Assembly: GCA_016801845.1 (NCBI GenBank)
Contig: CM028909.1
Location: forward strand, 5,677,313-5,741,312
Length of the DNA: 64,000 nt
Source of the DNA: Polydactylus sextarius
Taxonomy: Eukaryota; Chordata; Actinopteri; Polynemidae
Direction of reading: 5' to 3'
Part shown: positions 45,886-57,860 of the stretch, piece by piece
Position numbering within the stretch: the first letter of the stretch is position 1
Layout of the letters: every line of letters starts with the position of its first letter
Program-made: the position numbers and the translations under genes
The notes under the pieces: generated by a model
Told to the model about the DNA's origin: nothing
Databases searched by the model: none
Seen by the model: the letters and a program-made list of their open reading frames with translations, nothing else

Positions 45886-45917
<32 letters not shown>
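45840..45917 (+). mobile_element. SINE tail with (AAT)n
   Basis: CAGTCTCTATCATTACAGGC and AAAATGCCTAAATAAC run into an AAT repeat (45885-45917). This is an isolated 3' end of the same SINE family. Confidence 0.6.
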
Positions 45918-46139
45918 AATAACAGTCAAACTAAAACTGATGAAGAACTAGAATGACTAGAAATTGTAATTTTAACCCAGACCAGTTATAATCAGTGTTT
46001 TCATGTTAACTTACTCATTGACTCTCAGTTTAGGTTTATTATAACGGCTTCTCTTATAAAACTGATTTCACCACCAGCTGCTTCGGGCACGAAACCACAG
46101 CAGAGAAAATTTACAAATAGGTCCTTTAATAGAGTTTTT
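45918..46139. other. No gene recognised
   Basis: Short AT-rich spacer before the T-tract at 46135-46154. Confidence 0.3.
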
Positions 46140-46665
46140 TTTTTTTTTTTTTTTGCTTTGACAATTTGTCTCTGAACTTGTTATGCTGCTGACAATGATT
46201 GAATCCCCCTTTTCAAAGATTCACTTCACGTAATTCACAGTGGAGCCATTCCACTTTAAAGATACCCATCATAGTGAGTGAGCTCTGCATACCAACAGGC
46301 TCTACATGGTAATAAGTCTTCAACACCCTATACAAAGCAAATATAATACATTCAATAACAAGGTTTTCTTATAGAATGCGCCTCCTGTGGCATTTGTCCA
46401 AGGCTGAGAGAAGAGTGTCAGTGTTGGAGAGCTGCCCTGAATTCAGAGAGGAAATGGAAACACTCTCCAAAGACCGGAGGAGAAGTCTTCAAATATCCTT
46501 CTGTTCTTGATCAGGAAATGATGTTTCTCTCTCTCTGGTTCAGCAAAAAGCTGCTGCTCTTAAGTTTTATCAGCAACGGCAGCGGTACAGCGCCAAATTA
46601 ATGGGTTTATGAGCTGTAATTAATGATGTTGGAAAGGCTGCATCCTCAGACGTGCGTTTTAGTTA
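46140..46665. promoter_or_regulatory. Candidate conserved non-coding block
   Basis: About 500 bp with no recognisable repeat. CACGTAATTCACAGTGGAGC, AAAGATACCCATCATAGTGA, TACATGGTAATAAGTCTTCA, ATTAATGGGTTTATGAGCTG and TAATTAATGATG give a dense homeodomain/TALE texture. One of the two most regulatory-looking blocks in the window. Confidence 0.4.
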
Positions 46666-47732
46666 CTGTGTTTTCAAACGGTGAGTTTCCACTCATGACG
46701 AGGACGAACGGACGCGTCTGCCAAGTTCAAGATGATGAATTTCTTTGGCAGTGAACGAAGATTAATGTTTGCAGTTTATGTTAGAAAAGATAAACACAAG
46801 AAAATCCTTTCTGAGCTCTTAATAAAGTCCCCTGTGCACAGCTCTGTTGTATGAACAGTTTGACAGGTCTGGTGTTGCTGCTCTCACTGGACGGCTGCTT
46901 TAAAACTCCCCTTCATTATTCATAACTGGGTTGTTATTTTTTCAGCTTTACACAATGAAGACTTATAACAAGATGAAACTGACATCCTGTAAACAAGCTG
47001 CTGCATTGTCTTCACTTTAAATGTAAAAAATAAACTAAATGAGCCACAACTTTTAAACCACTGGGGTCGATCTTCACGTTACGATGCAGCAGCAAAAACC
47101 TCCTTTTATATGGACGTTACTTTGACTAGGACTAGGACCAGGACTGTGCAGTTAATCAAAACTTCAATTACGACCCCAAACGATTACAAAATGATTATTC
47201 ATATTATTTTGCCATTTTCAGCTTTGGGAGTGAATTCTTCTGTGTTGTGTCGTGTCTCTAATGACACACGCATGTGCACTTCAGTCATTTTGACAAGTTG
47301 ACTTAACGTGTCCTCACGCTGTGATATTTGAAACATGCACAAACAAGCAAGTAACGGCAGGAGGATGAGAGGAGCAGCAGCTGCATTTAGTGGAAAAACA
47401 GACAAACTACAGCAAAATTTATCAAGCTTCAAAATTCAAAAGCATAAAAAATACAGAAGAAATCGTATTATTTTTGATGAAAGACATACGACCAGACAGA
47501 ACAGCAGAATGAAGAAGGTTTCACGTGTTTAGGGCGAACTTTGGACGAGCGTTGAGCTAAAGGAACAACAACCACTGAAAATGTCCAGAGGATGAGTGAG
47601 AGCTGTTTTAAAGTTTACAAGTGGGATTTTCAAAGTAAAACGCAGGCGGCTTTAATTTGTGTAAACGTGCAACTTATTAAAGTTTATCCTCCACAAGATT
47701 TAGTTTTGATTTGGTTCAGCAACAGTCTTTAA
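46666..47732. other. No gene recognised
   Basis: Includes CAATTACGACCCCAAACGAT near 47165, wording known from hAT-related debris, but it cannot be assigned. No exon. Confidence 0.3.
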
Positions 47733-48117
47733 AGGTGACGGAGAACAGCTGAACAGTTGAACAGGTTGATCCTTGTTCTGTGACATAGACACAATAAAAT
47801 GTTGGTTGGATGTGTAACGACTCAGAAGCTTCATAAAAAACCTCTAAGAAAGATATTTTAAGGTTAAACGCAGGGTTTTGCGCCTATTTAGCATCTTTTC
47901 TGGCTTATGTGGCAACTTCAGAGTCAGAGAGGGGGGGCAGTGAGATACATTTTACATCACAAACAAAAATTGATCCATTTCCTAAAGGACATTTCTAAAA
48001 GAGGAATTTCTATGAAAATAAGATGTTCAGAATCTCTAGAACTTAGCGCAGGTTCCGGAATGTGAGCGGACGACGTTTTATGATGAGGTGAAAACAGTTT
48101 TTGATTCTCTGTCACCT
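47733..48117. mobile_element. TTAA-type MITE (piggyBac-like), copy 2
   Basis: TTAA at 47729-47732 and 48118-48121. TIRs AGGTGACGGAGAA and, inversely, AGGTGACAGAGAA. Aligns in inverse orientation with 41939-42432 (GGATGTGTAACGACTCAGAA, CAGTGAGATACATTTTACAT, GGTTCCGGAATGTGAGCGGA) and is about 100 bp shorter. No coding capacity. Confidence 0.82.
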
Positions 48118-49856
48118 TTAACATTAATAAAACACGTGCAGCATATTCACTTTTGCTGCATATTCACTTTAAAAACAAGAGCAAACATGAAATATGTTTA
48201 TATTTATGGAAGAAGTCCAGTTCCTGTGTGCTGCGTTGAGCTTCAATATAAAACACAACTGACTCCATAAAGAATTCAACTTCCTTTTTAAGGTTGATAT
48301 TCATCATATTTTTGGTTTGATAATTGTCAAGTTTCGTTAAAAGGATCCGGATGAAAACAAGATTAGTCCTGATAAAAGACAAGAAATCCAAACAAAGTGA
48401 AGCAGCAAAAACACATCAACGACTTAAAACACAGAGAAGTTTAAAAAAAAAAGCAGACACACTGATGAAAAGTGAAGACAAACACGGATCAAATAAACTC
48501 AAACAGAGACAAGACACAGGTGAAGCAGACAGATAAGGACCGAAATGACCAAACACACAATCAATCTATGACAAATAACAATGTTTTCGTTTTATCAACT
48601 TCATCAAACTCAAAGCGAATTTTGAGACAAAGAGGAAATGTCAGCACCTCAGTAACTTTCACCACCGACTTTAAGCAGAAAACAGAAGAAAGAAGAAGAA
48701 GAAAGACCTTGAAACCCTGAGCTACGATGTGCAAATTTACATGAAATTCTTAAACCAGGTTCTCTGAGGTTCCTTCATTAAAGCAGCAGAAAGCGTCTCC
48801 TCAGCTCCTTCAGCTTCTCCTTTAACCTTCATCACATCCGAGTTAAAGCAGAGTCTCAGGTCGACCGCGGACGAATCATCGGGGGATTTTCATTTCTTCA
48901 TGCAGACGTTTTTTTTTTTTAAACCTTCCTCGGGTGAAAACCTGAGTGGATTCAGACACAGATTTTTATTCTGAAAGCGTTGATCCCTGAAGGATCGCAG
49001 CCCTGCAGCCTGAGCTCAGTCGCCTTTGAACTCTACTTACATTTCCTCATTGAGCCGTCGGACGTTAGCAGGTCTGATGTGTTGTCGAAGCTCAGTTCAT
49101 CTAAAAACAAGTGTTGAACTTGTCCCCGGCGAGAACGAACATTGCTGAATTCATGTTTTTATTCTGATGAGGTTTTAAAAATAAGAATTTGACTGATAAC
49201 TGAAATATACCAAGTTTTAAAGCATCATAACCAGGTCACTTTAATCTGAACTACAACAATTATTCAGTGATTTACTGATGGTTTTATAGACTTCACTGAT
49301 TGTTTATGTGAACATGTAGCTTTTCTCTGGACCTTTAACCTTTTAAACAAATAAAATGATTTGAATTGAATGGACTGAATACTAAATGAATGTAAAAGGA
49401 CAAAACATTTTTGCAAAAAAAAAAAAAAAACGGAGGCACAAACATCAGAGAGTCTCATTTACCCACTGGAGTCGACGACACCAACACATCTGATCACACG
49501 TGAATAAACTGAGTAACTAACGTTTCAGTTCTCGTCCAAAAACTGCTGAACAATAAAATCATTGATTCAGTTGATCAACAGAAAACGATCAATGGTTTTA
49601 GTCATTTTTCAAACTGAAATTCAAACGTTTCAGGAACATAAAACCCAACTATTAACACAAATTAAACCTGGAAACCATCATCAACCACAAACAGTATCGA
49701 GACAGAAAGAGGCACAAAAGTGGAGGGAAACTACTGGAGCGTTGTCCAGATGGCGGTAGAGATACAGGACAAGACTGGATGTTTATCTCTAAACTTCAAA
49801 ATAAAAGCACACGCTTACGTAATTTACAATTCAATCAGCGATGGACAGGGACAAAA
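48118..49856. other. No gene recognised
   Basis: AT-rich; contains short A-tracts at 48440 and 49416-49430. 48320-48720 is an A-rich open stretch whose apparent lysine-rich peptides reflect composition only. Confidence 0.35.
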
Positions 49857-50655
49857 GCAGTGGCGGCTGCTGGTTTCTCAAACATGGGAAGCTCATTTTA
49901 GGTGTGTTAGTTAGCATGCTAGCATGCTAATAGTGCTAGTTTTCTTTAACAACTTTGAACTATATGATTATGAATGAAATAATGAAACAAATTCAATGAC
50001 TTCATAGTAATTAGTAGAGCTGGGCAATATGGCCTAAAAAAATCTTTGATTTCTTTGAAAAATCTTTGTTTTTTTTTTTTCACAAAAAATCAGATAGAGA
50101 TAGGATAGAGATGGTAAAATACTGTTTATTATTATTATTTATATTTTATTACGGTCAAATGTTGGGCCACCATAGTGTAGTTGGTGGCGGAAAAACTCAT
50201 TGTCCTTAACTGTAAATTCAAATTAATCGATAAAATCGATTTATTGCCCAGCAGAGTTAATTAGTATGTTTTATTTACAGTGTAATATGTTTAATGTGTA
50301 AAATTAGCTAAGAAGTACTGTAGACAGACGACACGTTGTGTCACAACTACTCTGCTTGGGACTGAATCTATTTCGCTCTGATGACGATGTTTGTTTCCAA
50401 ATCCCAGCCAATCAAAACGGGTTCAGCCTTTTAGACACTTCCACCAATCATGTGGAGCCTTCGCTGCATCGAAAAAAAAGCATCACATAGAAACCCACAG
50501 AGACTCAGCGTCAACAGGTTTTCATACACAGACAAACGGAGTGAAGTCGACTTATGAATCATGAAGTTAAACACATTCCTGGATGCTGTCAACACTGCAT
50601 ATTCGACCATTTATTGTGTGAAATGTTGGAGGAAGTTTGGCTTCTGTCTCAGAGC
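49857..50655 (+). repeat. Dispersed repeat, copy 2 (partner of 32362-33170)
   Basis: Shares about 550 bp of aligned sequence with the 32362 copy on both sides of an inserted MITE: CAGTGGCGGCTGCTGGTTTC, GTGTGTTAGTTAGCATGC, CTCTGCTTGGGACTGAATCT, CATGAAGTTAAACACATTCC. Lacks the 8-bp minisatellite seen in copy 1. Confidence 0.75.
50017..50258. mobile_element. hAT-type MITE with confirmed empty site
   Basis: The left end GAGCTGGGCAATATGG and the inverse right end GCTGGGCAATAAATCG fit the fish hAT MITE whose termini read CTGGGCAATA. The 8-bp duplication AATTAGTA occurs at 50009-50016 and 50259-50266. The paralogous copy at 32541-32553 has a single AATTAGTA, which is the empty site. Interior is AT-rich with GATAGAGATAGGATAG runs and no coding. 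Confidence 0.88.
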
Positions 50656-52267
50656 AATCGACCCCAGACAAAATATTCACACACCAACACATCAAGCAGC
50701 ATCTCTATTAACTCAGCTGGTAAGTAGCTGCACTTTGAAACCAGAGGCCTTGGTTCGCATCTCGGCTCTGACAGACAGATACGAGTCAATCGCTCTTCCT
50801 CTTGTCACGAAGCCAAACGGTTCGTCCACAGCAATCAGCCGAGTGTCCGTGTGTTTATTTTATTAGTCATATAAGTGTTGGTGAAATCAAGACCCTCGGT
50901 AACAAACATAAAAAAAAAAAACTTATATAAAATAATTTTGATTAATAAAAAATGAATTCATTATTATTGTGATTGTTTTCTCTTTAAAAGGGAAAAAATT
51001 GCAACTTTCAATTGTTTCTGCAACTAAAAACATCGGTGCAATTTCTTTTTTTTTAGAAAAGCTTTTTAGAAAAGCTCCTGGAAAAGTCCTGGAGAGACTG
51101 GAATATTCTGGAGGTTTTAAACTCTTGTCGAACTAAAATAAATCAACGTAAATGATGACGGGAGAAAGTTTGGACGAAATCTTTGCAGCGACAAAGTAGA
51201 AATGAAACAACCAGAACACCGGATGCTGACGTTGGAGAATTCACCCTCATTTACCCGAAACATCGACGACGACTGACATAAAAACAACAAACGTTTCCGC
51301 TCGCGTCATAAACAAATACCAGTAAAATTCATCTTGTTCACAACTGTTACCACAGCAACATCCACTGCTCAGTCTTCACTACACCTCAGTGGAGTAGAAG
51401 AGTCACTTTATGTAGGTGAAGCTTGACCGATCGGTTCACCTTCCCTTTAAGAGCCGAGCACAACCGAGTCGCGGCACCTTGACATTTTCATGATGAAGAG
51501 GACGATAAGGAGCAGAAGAGCCACAGGAGGATATTTAGGCGTCTTCATGTCCTCGTCCCAGAGGTAAAGAAACTGAGCGATGAGTGAGAATCTGAAATTA
51601 CAGCGGCTCAGCAACAGAAGATGAAATAGATTTTCAGTTTTAGGGAAAAAAAAAAAAAAAAGAAAAACGTTGCCTTTGTGAGAAACTTAGATTCAGCTGA
51701 AGGACAAAAAGTGGAAAACTAACATTTAAATAAATTAATTAAAGTCTCAGTGGGAAGTTCGTATAATAATGAGTTTATACTGCTTCATTCTTTCACTGAA
51801 ACAAACTCAAGCCTGGTGCTGAAATGGATATAAAATAATTGTCTGCAGGTTGTAGTTGTCTCATCTGAGTAACTACAATTACTGCCTCCTCCAACTGCAG
51901 GTAATTAGTGTTCAATTATGTTGAAGACGTGAAATCAAAATCTAATCAGTTCATCCTTGAGGGATCTTACTCACAAGATTAAAAAGAAGTGTTTTCTGAA
52001 GTCACACTGATGTTGACCTTTGACCTTGAGCCACCATCATCTTATCAATTCATCTGAAGTCTAGTTCACGTTAGTTCACACTAGTTCACATTAGCTGATC
52101 ATTGCGACTTGTGTTCCCACAATCTGGAGTCTCAACAACTGGTCTGAGACCTGTGGTGTTCACACTACAAGACTGATTGAGCTCCGATCAAACCGTGACG
52201 TCACTGAACTCTACGTCTGGTCACGTGAACTAGACAGGATGTAGCTGCTGCTTCTCACCGTGGTTTA
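50656..52267. other. No gene recognised; half-site repeat fragment near 52010
   Basis: 50690-50770 (TAACTCAGCTGGTAAGTAGC, CCTTGGTTCGCATCTCG) looks tRNA-like and may be SINE debris. 52005-52040 (TGTTGACCTTTGACCTTGAG) belongs to the half-site repeat. 52060-52200 has tandem TTCACACTAGTTCACATTAG. No exon. Confidence 0.35.
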
Positions 52268-52722
52268 GGCTACGTCCACCACGACAACGTTTGCGGTATT
52301 TTGCTTTTGTTGATTCAAAAAGTTTTGCATCCTCGCAAATCGTTTTCTGGAAATATCCACGTCCACATGGAAACAAGAAATGGGGTTAAAACAGTGTAGT
52401 GTGTATGCTACACCTACAGGTGGTGCTGAACAAACACAGACAGAGCCTGTCCTTCTTCTCTGAGTACAAACATAAACACAAGAAGAAGAAGTTTATTTTA
52501 TTAATTAATTGTTTATTAATATCGGTCGTCTCATTGATACAGGACGAGGTTTTGTTACAGTGATTTTGTTGTATTGATAATAAACTTAGCAGCACAAACA
52601 TCTCTGTAATCTGCGACTGTGACGTTATTGTTTACGTAGTTTTGGCGTCTATATGAAAACACGAAGGGCGGCAGCGTTTTGATTTTCCCCACTCTGAAAC
52701 CCGTTGTCGTGTGGACGTAGCC
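52268..52722. mobile_element. Harbinger-type MITE
   Basis: TIRs GGCTACGTCCACCACGACAA and, inversely, GGCTACGTCCACACGACAA enclose 455 bp without coding capacity. The 3-bp duplication TTA lies at 52265-52267 and 52723-52725, as in PIF/Harbinger elements. This TACGTCCAC family is common in fish. Confidence 0.75.
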
Positions 52723-53990
52723 TTACAGCCGTTTATTGTTGACGAGCACCGGTGAAGACGCTGCCTCCAACACAGATTAACCCGCTAAACCTGCATGTAA
52801 ACATCACCATGGCAACACGCTGGTTTTCATGGTACAGCAGACCTCCCCAGTACTGGGTAACAAGTGAAAATGAAACAAAAAGCATTAAAACATCAGACTT
52901 TTAAACGTGGTTGTGAGTGAATCAGTGAGACGGCAGCAGCATTTATCTCACATCCCTCCTCTGATTGGCCGTCGCTCTTTGTCAGTCTCTTCAGACTCCT
53001 CCAGTTTTCTAACATGACAGATCCAGTCCCAGTCTCAGACCAGGTCCCGACGGCCTCTGATGGAGTCGTTAGGTCTGTTCACATATTATGATCATTAATG
53101 ATGATTTACCAACCATCAGAGGACCAAGTCCACCAGACTCCACCACTGGAGATCGTTGGTGAAGTTGAAGGTGTTGTTGAGATACAGACTCAAAAAAAGC
53201 ATAAAAAATTTTGCACAAGTGTGTTTTAAGTTTCATTGGCTCATTTTTAAACAATAAAAAGTTGATTTAATAACCTCCCAGTTTTGACCCTTTGTGGCCA
53301 CCGTACATCAGAAGCAAATTAAACGTACATTTTTTTCTGAGAGAGCAAACACCGGACGGAGGTTACAACAGGACGCTGGAGGTTTCAGAGATGAGAGTTG
53401 ACCCAGAAAAAAAGTCGAGGGGAAACTCTAGCAGCTTCCTGACCGTGGGAGTGATGATCAAAGACGGGTCAGTGCTCTGCTCGTAAACTGAAGTTGTAAT
53501 TTCCAATTAGAGCAAATGTGGAAAAAAAGGCAAAGAAGCGATCAGTTTCCTTCCTGATCGCTCAGAGCTGTTTAATACCGGATAAGATGGAGCCTCTGAT
53601 TGACCATTATCTGGAAATCGCTTTTATCTGTTTATCTTCCCAAAGAAGCTGCAGTCAGTTAGTGATCTGCACAAAACACATAGAAAATAAAAGGAAAAGA
53701 ACTCAGCTCACATATTATTATTCTTATTATCTGTCTTATCTATCTTATTATTGTATGAACCTTTTCGAAACTGTCAAAAGATAAATCAGACTCATGAAAA
53801 CGCACAAATTAGATGATGGTTCAAGACGTGACAGTTGTTGCCGTGTGTCTAACTGAGACCTGTCAGAGGACAGGGAGGCTAACGAGACCGACAAGAGGAA
53901 GGACGTGAGGATCGTGATGTTTTTTAAGGAGAGATGATGTAACCCAGAGCACATGAGTGTCACTGAGCAGCTCTGCTCACAGGACATTGA
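52723..53990. other. No gene recognised
   Basis: Mixed AT-rich spacer. 53300-53480 (an open stretch with GGAGTGATGATCAAAGACGG) has no splice support. Confidence 0.3.
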
Positions 53991-53997
53991 GCTGCTC

Positions 53998-54510
53998 ACT
54001 GTTAAGCCTGATTTATGCTCGTCTGTGTCCACTGATACGCAGCGACGCAGAGTCCTCTGAGTCGTTGTGTAGCCTGTCTGACCCGTTCTCCGTAAGCTTA
54101 CGTACACCTGCCCAATTTCTTAACTATCTGTCAAAACGACGGAGAGCACATGGACACTGTATGGCTCTGATTGGTCCAGAATTACCTCATTTCCAGAATC
54201 TCACTTTGCTGGTTGTATTCCTTCCACTACAACAACAACAACAACACTCGTCTCCTCTTTCGTTCTCGTCTCAACTTTACAATAAAACAATTTGTTGTTC
54301 AATGTCGATCAGCTCCAACTCCAACAAATGTCTCCTCTCGGTCTCCATTGTTTATTTTGCGATGAGGAACAAAATAAACGGTAAATAAACAATCAGTGAT
54401 AGTTGATTATCGTAACGGAAAGAAAAGTATCGCCCCCCTACTGTTCTGGCGGTGAATTACATCTAGAGGGTTCACGACTGCGTCAGTCCGACTGCGTGGT
54501 CATGAAGTAC
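53998..54510 (+). mobile_element. MITE related to AAGCCTGATTTATGC family
   Basis: Begins AGCCTGATTTATGCTC right after TTA (in GTTAAGCC). Downstream wording is CACTGATACGCAGCGACGCA, GTAAGCTTACGTACACCTGC and CGCCCCCCTACTGTTC. The right end is not clear. Suggestive of a Harbinger-type MITE. Contains an (AAC)n tract at about 54228-54245. Confidence 0.5.
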
Positions 54511-54544
54511 ACAGAGAAACAAAACTCACCTTTAAACAAACCAA

Positions 54545-54690
54545 CAAACCTTCCTCCTCATCTCTGGAGACTTTGAATCTTTTTGTTTGAATATAAACTA
54601 TTTATTTTTCTGCTCATCTATTTTCATAATTTTATGCTGTCAAACAGATAAATTTCCCCTTGAGAGACAAATAAAAATATTCTATTCAAT
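54545..54690 (+). mobile_element. LINE-like 3' end with ATTCT tail
   Basis: CTTCCTCCTCATCTCTGGAG, GACTTTGAATCTTTTTGTTT, CTGTCAAACAGATAAATTTC, CCCTTGAGAGACAAATAAAA and a TATTCTATTC tail. Partner of 38860-39005. Confidence 0.6.
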
Positions 54691-55974
54691 AAAAACAAAG
54701 TCACGTAGCTCTTTAGTGTCAACTTCCTTCCAAAGTGCAGCTTAATACTTTATTCTACTTCCTGTTTGACTTTGACAGATCAATTAAAACCAGAGTTATT
54801 ATCATATAAAGTTTGGTTACAAATGTGTTTTTCTACACGTGAATTTATCCTGAAATCTTTCTTTTTTGTTGTAAAGAAATAGAAGCATTAGGGAAGCTTT
54901 TAAGCGTATTAAATGTGCAAAATCATCCCTAGTTTTCTGAAGGTTAAATAAAAGACGAATGACTTGTTTCACCTCCTACTAGTGTTTCATAGGTCGACAT
55001 CCACCGAGGTTCATCAGCTTCACGTGTTCGCGTTGAAGAAACACATTCATGTGTCTGACCGGAGGCGAATCATGTCTGAAATAAATCCCACGTTCCTCTC
55101 GTGTTCGTCTGTTTTCATTTGATTCATTAGTTTTTTCCAGTTTTTTTCTCCCCGGAGGCTTTAAAACTACCTGTGTGTCCTCACTGACTTCCTGTTTTTT
55201 CAGCTCGTTTATCCTGTTGTGACTTTGTTTTCAGTTATCAATCATCCTCCAGTCGTTTTTGTAGCTCAGGTATGTAAAATGGCACAGTTTCCTCCTGCAA
55301 AACAGAGAATGAATTTTCCCGTTCAGCATGGTGGAGCCCTCATCGTCATCTCTCCAACACCAACACCATCAACCTAGAAGATAATTCACTGCCTGCAGCT
55401 CTGCAATCAGTCCTGAGAGCGAACCACTTCACCTCCCGCATTTAACGTCCTAAACAAAACCTGCTGCTGCTCAGAAACTCGACACAGTGACGGTTTCTGA
55501 CCTCACGGATCAGTGCTGAGAGAGATGCTCGGACCGTTTGGATTCGAGGCCTGTGGAGCTCAGTGCTTCAGACCCTAAAGTCAGGTCATGACCCTCATTA
55601 CTCTGGACCACATGGGGAACGGCTCATGACTCTAGTCTTTACACAGCAGATGCTGCTCTGCTGCAGTCGTTTGCATTTGTAACATAAAGACGCCTGGTTT
55701 CTTATAATAAAGACTCTGACTTCATTGTGTTTAATCTGCCTTAACTTACTCATCCTCTGGAAACTTAAACGTCCACGTTGTTGATGTTAAACATCCAATC
55801 AAACAAAAATGGAAAACAGGAACTCTAACGTCCACATGTTTTTTATATCAGATCATATCATGAGTTAAAGTTTCTTACATCACATATCTGAGGAGCTTTC
55901 TTCTGATTTTCTCTGTGTAACGAAGTTGTTGGTATTTTCACGTTAACTTTCTCCGGTTTGTGTCTAAAGACGTT
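54691..55974. other. No gene recognised
   Basis: Spacer with no supportable exon or element. 55400-55680 is richer in GC but has no splice or repeat signature. Confidence 0.3.
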
Positions 55975-56100
55975 TTCTATTTACTGTAAAGCTGCAAATA
56001 ACAGCCCGGGCGTTTATTTTCCCAAATGAATCAACAGACCCTGTGTTTATTTGGGACAGGCGGCTAATTTTTTACAGCAAAATACCAAAGTATTTTAGTT
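55975..56100. mobile_element. Repeat fragment with GGGCGTTTATTT wording
   Basis: AATAACAGCCCGGGCGTTTA, GTGTTTATTTGGGACAGGCG and GGCTAATTTTTTACAGC belong to a widespread animal MITE type. Inverted ends are only hinted at. Confidence 0.4.
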
Positions 56101-57455
56101 GAATCATATGAATCAACCAATGCTACATCCTCATCATGTTTTCAGGTGTTGTTAGTGTTTGTATTTTGTATTGTAACCAGCTTCTTTATTAGCTGGGTTT
56201 CCATTACCGCTACAAATGCACAAAACCTAAATATCGTGACATAAAACTCATAATGTAAACACCTACATTTCAAAAAAAAAAAAAAAAAAAAAAACGCCCT
56301 CATGAGGTGATTTTTCAGACGTGTCGCACCTTTTTTTCTTTTACCCGTCAGTAACAATCAAGATCACTGTCTCAAAACCATGGAAACGCAAAGTGTTTCG
56401 TCTCAGGGGACAATATTTTATAAGAATTATTAGACAATCACACTTTATGAGAATTAAGACTCACTTATGCAAAACACCCTTTAATGGAAAACCTCTGCAA
56501 GTTGTCAAAATTTTAGAAATATCACTTTCAGAGACAATTTACACTGAAACATTTGCAGCATCTCATGAATACGAGACCTGAACTGAACAATAGTATTGTT
56601 CTACTGAATTCATGTTACATCACCACTCGCCACTTTGTAGCTTCAGTTTTCGTGTTTAATGAGCAAAGTCTGACGCGTAGGTGAAGATAAATCCACAAAC
56701 ACAAAATGAGACGAAGGTGTGGAGTCATTTTAAAGCCGTGAAAGGTTTGTTATATGAATAAAAAAAAAGTTTGAGTATTTAATCTTAAGGAACAGACGTG
56801 AGCGTTTAAGGTTTTAATCCACACGGAGAAGAACTTTAATAAATGTCTCCCTGAATATAATCCCACTATTAATTAACATTTTCTATAAAGTGTAAATTTG
56901 CTGTTGCGGTTTAGTTTTTCAGAGACAAGAGGATTGCAGTGAGTTTTAACGTCTTTGAACTATTTCAGTTCACTGTCACCTCTCTCATCAACCTTGCTTC
57001 TTGCTTCTTGCTTTTTGCAGCAGCAGCAGCAGCAGCAGGCGTCTGTTTGCTGATAATAAACCCCCTGCAGTTACCTGCCCAGCAGCGCCGAGCAGCCGAC
57101 AGACACGGTTAGCGACTCGCTGGTGAACATGGCGGCATTTAGAAGTTAAGAGCCTCATATTTCCCTCAGGAGTTTGGCGAAGACCGAATCTGAAAGAACA
57201 AGGACGACAACTGCACTTAGGGTTTATCAGGTGACCACAAACACGACTCTGAAGGAGTTTAAACCACGTTTGTAACATCAAGGAGATAAAATGGCCGACG
57301 TGTGATCTCACACTAGTCGGATATTGTACATTTAGTTTAAATCTGACGCTGTATTTTCTCATTATGTGTTCAATTTTGTAGTTTTTTTTATCCGTCGACA
57401 GTGATTATATGTTTGAGTCTCTTTCTATTTCTTCCTAAAATAATCAACTAATCAC
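56101..57455. other. No gene recognised; poly-A and (CAG)n
   Basis: A22 tract at about 56272-56294. 56190-56220 and 56375-56395 carry TGGGTTTCCATTACC and CCATGGAAACGC, which may be the two ends of an old MITE. (CAG)n at 57018-57038. No exon. Confidence 0.35.
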
Positions 57456-57860
57456 GCTTCGTGAAGTCTGAGTTGGAAATTGTGACCTTTAATTACTCAG
57501 ATTAATGTGATTTGCCAGGATGTGCCAGTATGAACTGAACTCAAACAGGCCTTTAATTACTGTGAGTTTTTTTTTATACCCAGAACACACACGATGTCAG
57601 GTCTGGGTTTTTAAACCTCGACTGTTAATTGCACGACCCTCACCCTTTCTGTGCAATCCCTCATTAGGAGATAAATTATGTTTGAGGCAGCAGATTTTCT
57701 TCTTTTTCCAGCTCATACTGTGATCATTGTTGGACTAAAGCTCCTCAGCAGTTTACCTTTAGCTGAGGCATCAGTCTTCCTACGATTACACCCATCAATG
57801 CCCCATCAAGCGGCTGCCCGGCCGCCGTCAGCCGATCGTCACTGAGTTCACTTCTTATAA
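57456..57860. promoter_or_regulatory. Candidate conserved non-coding block
   Basis: GACCTTTAATTACTCAGATT, AATGTGATTTGCCAGGATGT, GGCCTTTAATTACTGTGAG and the GC-rich AAGCGGCTGCCCGGCCGCCG (57809). Repeat-free. Textural evidence only. Confidence 0.32.

Noticed and set aside
53748..54388. Overlapping opposite-strand frames of 119 and 143 codons
   Set aside because: They overlap the MITE at 53998-54510; composition and repeat origin explain the openness.
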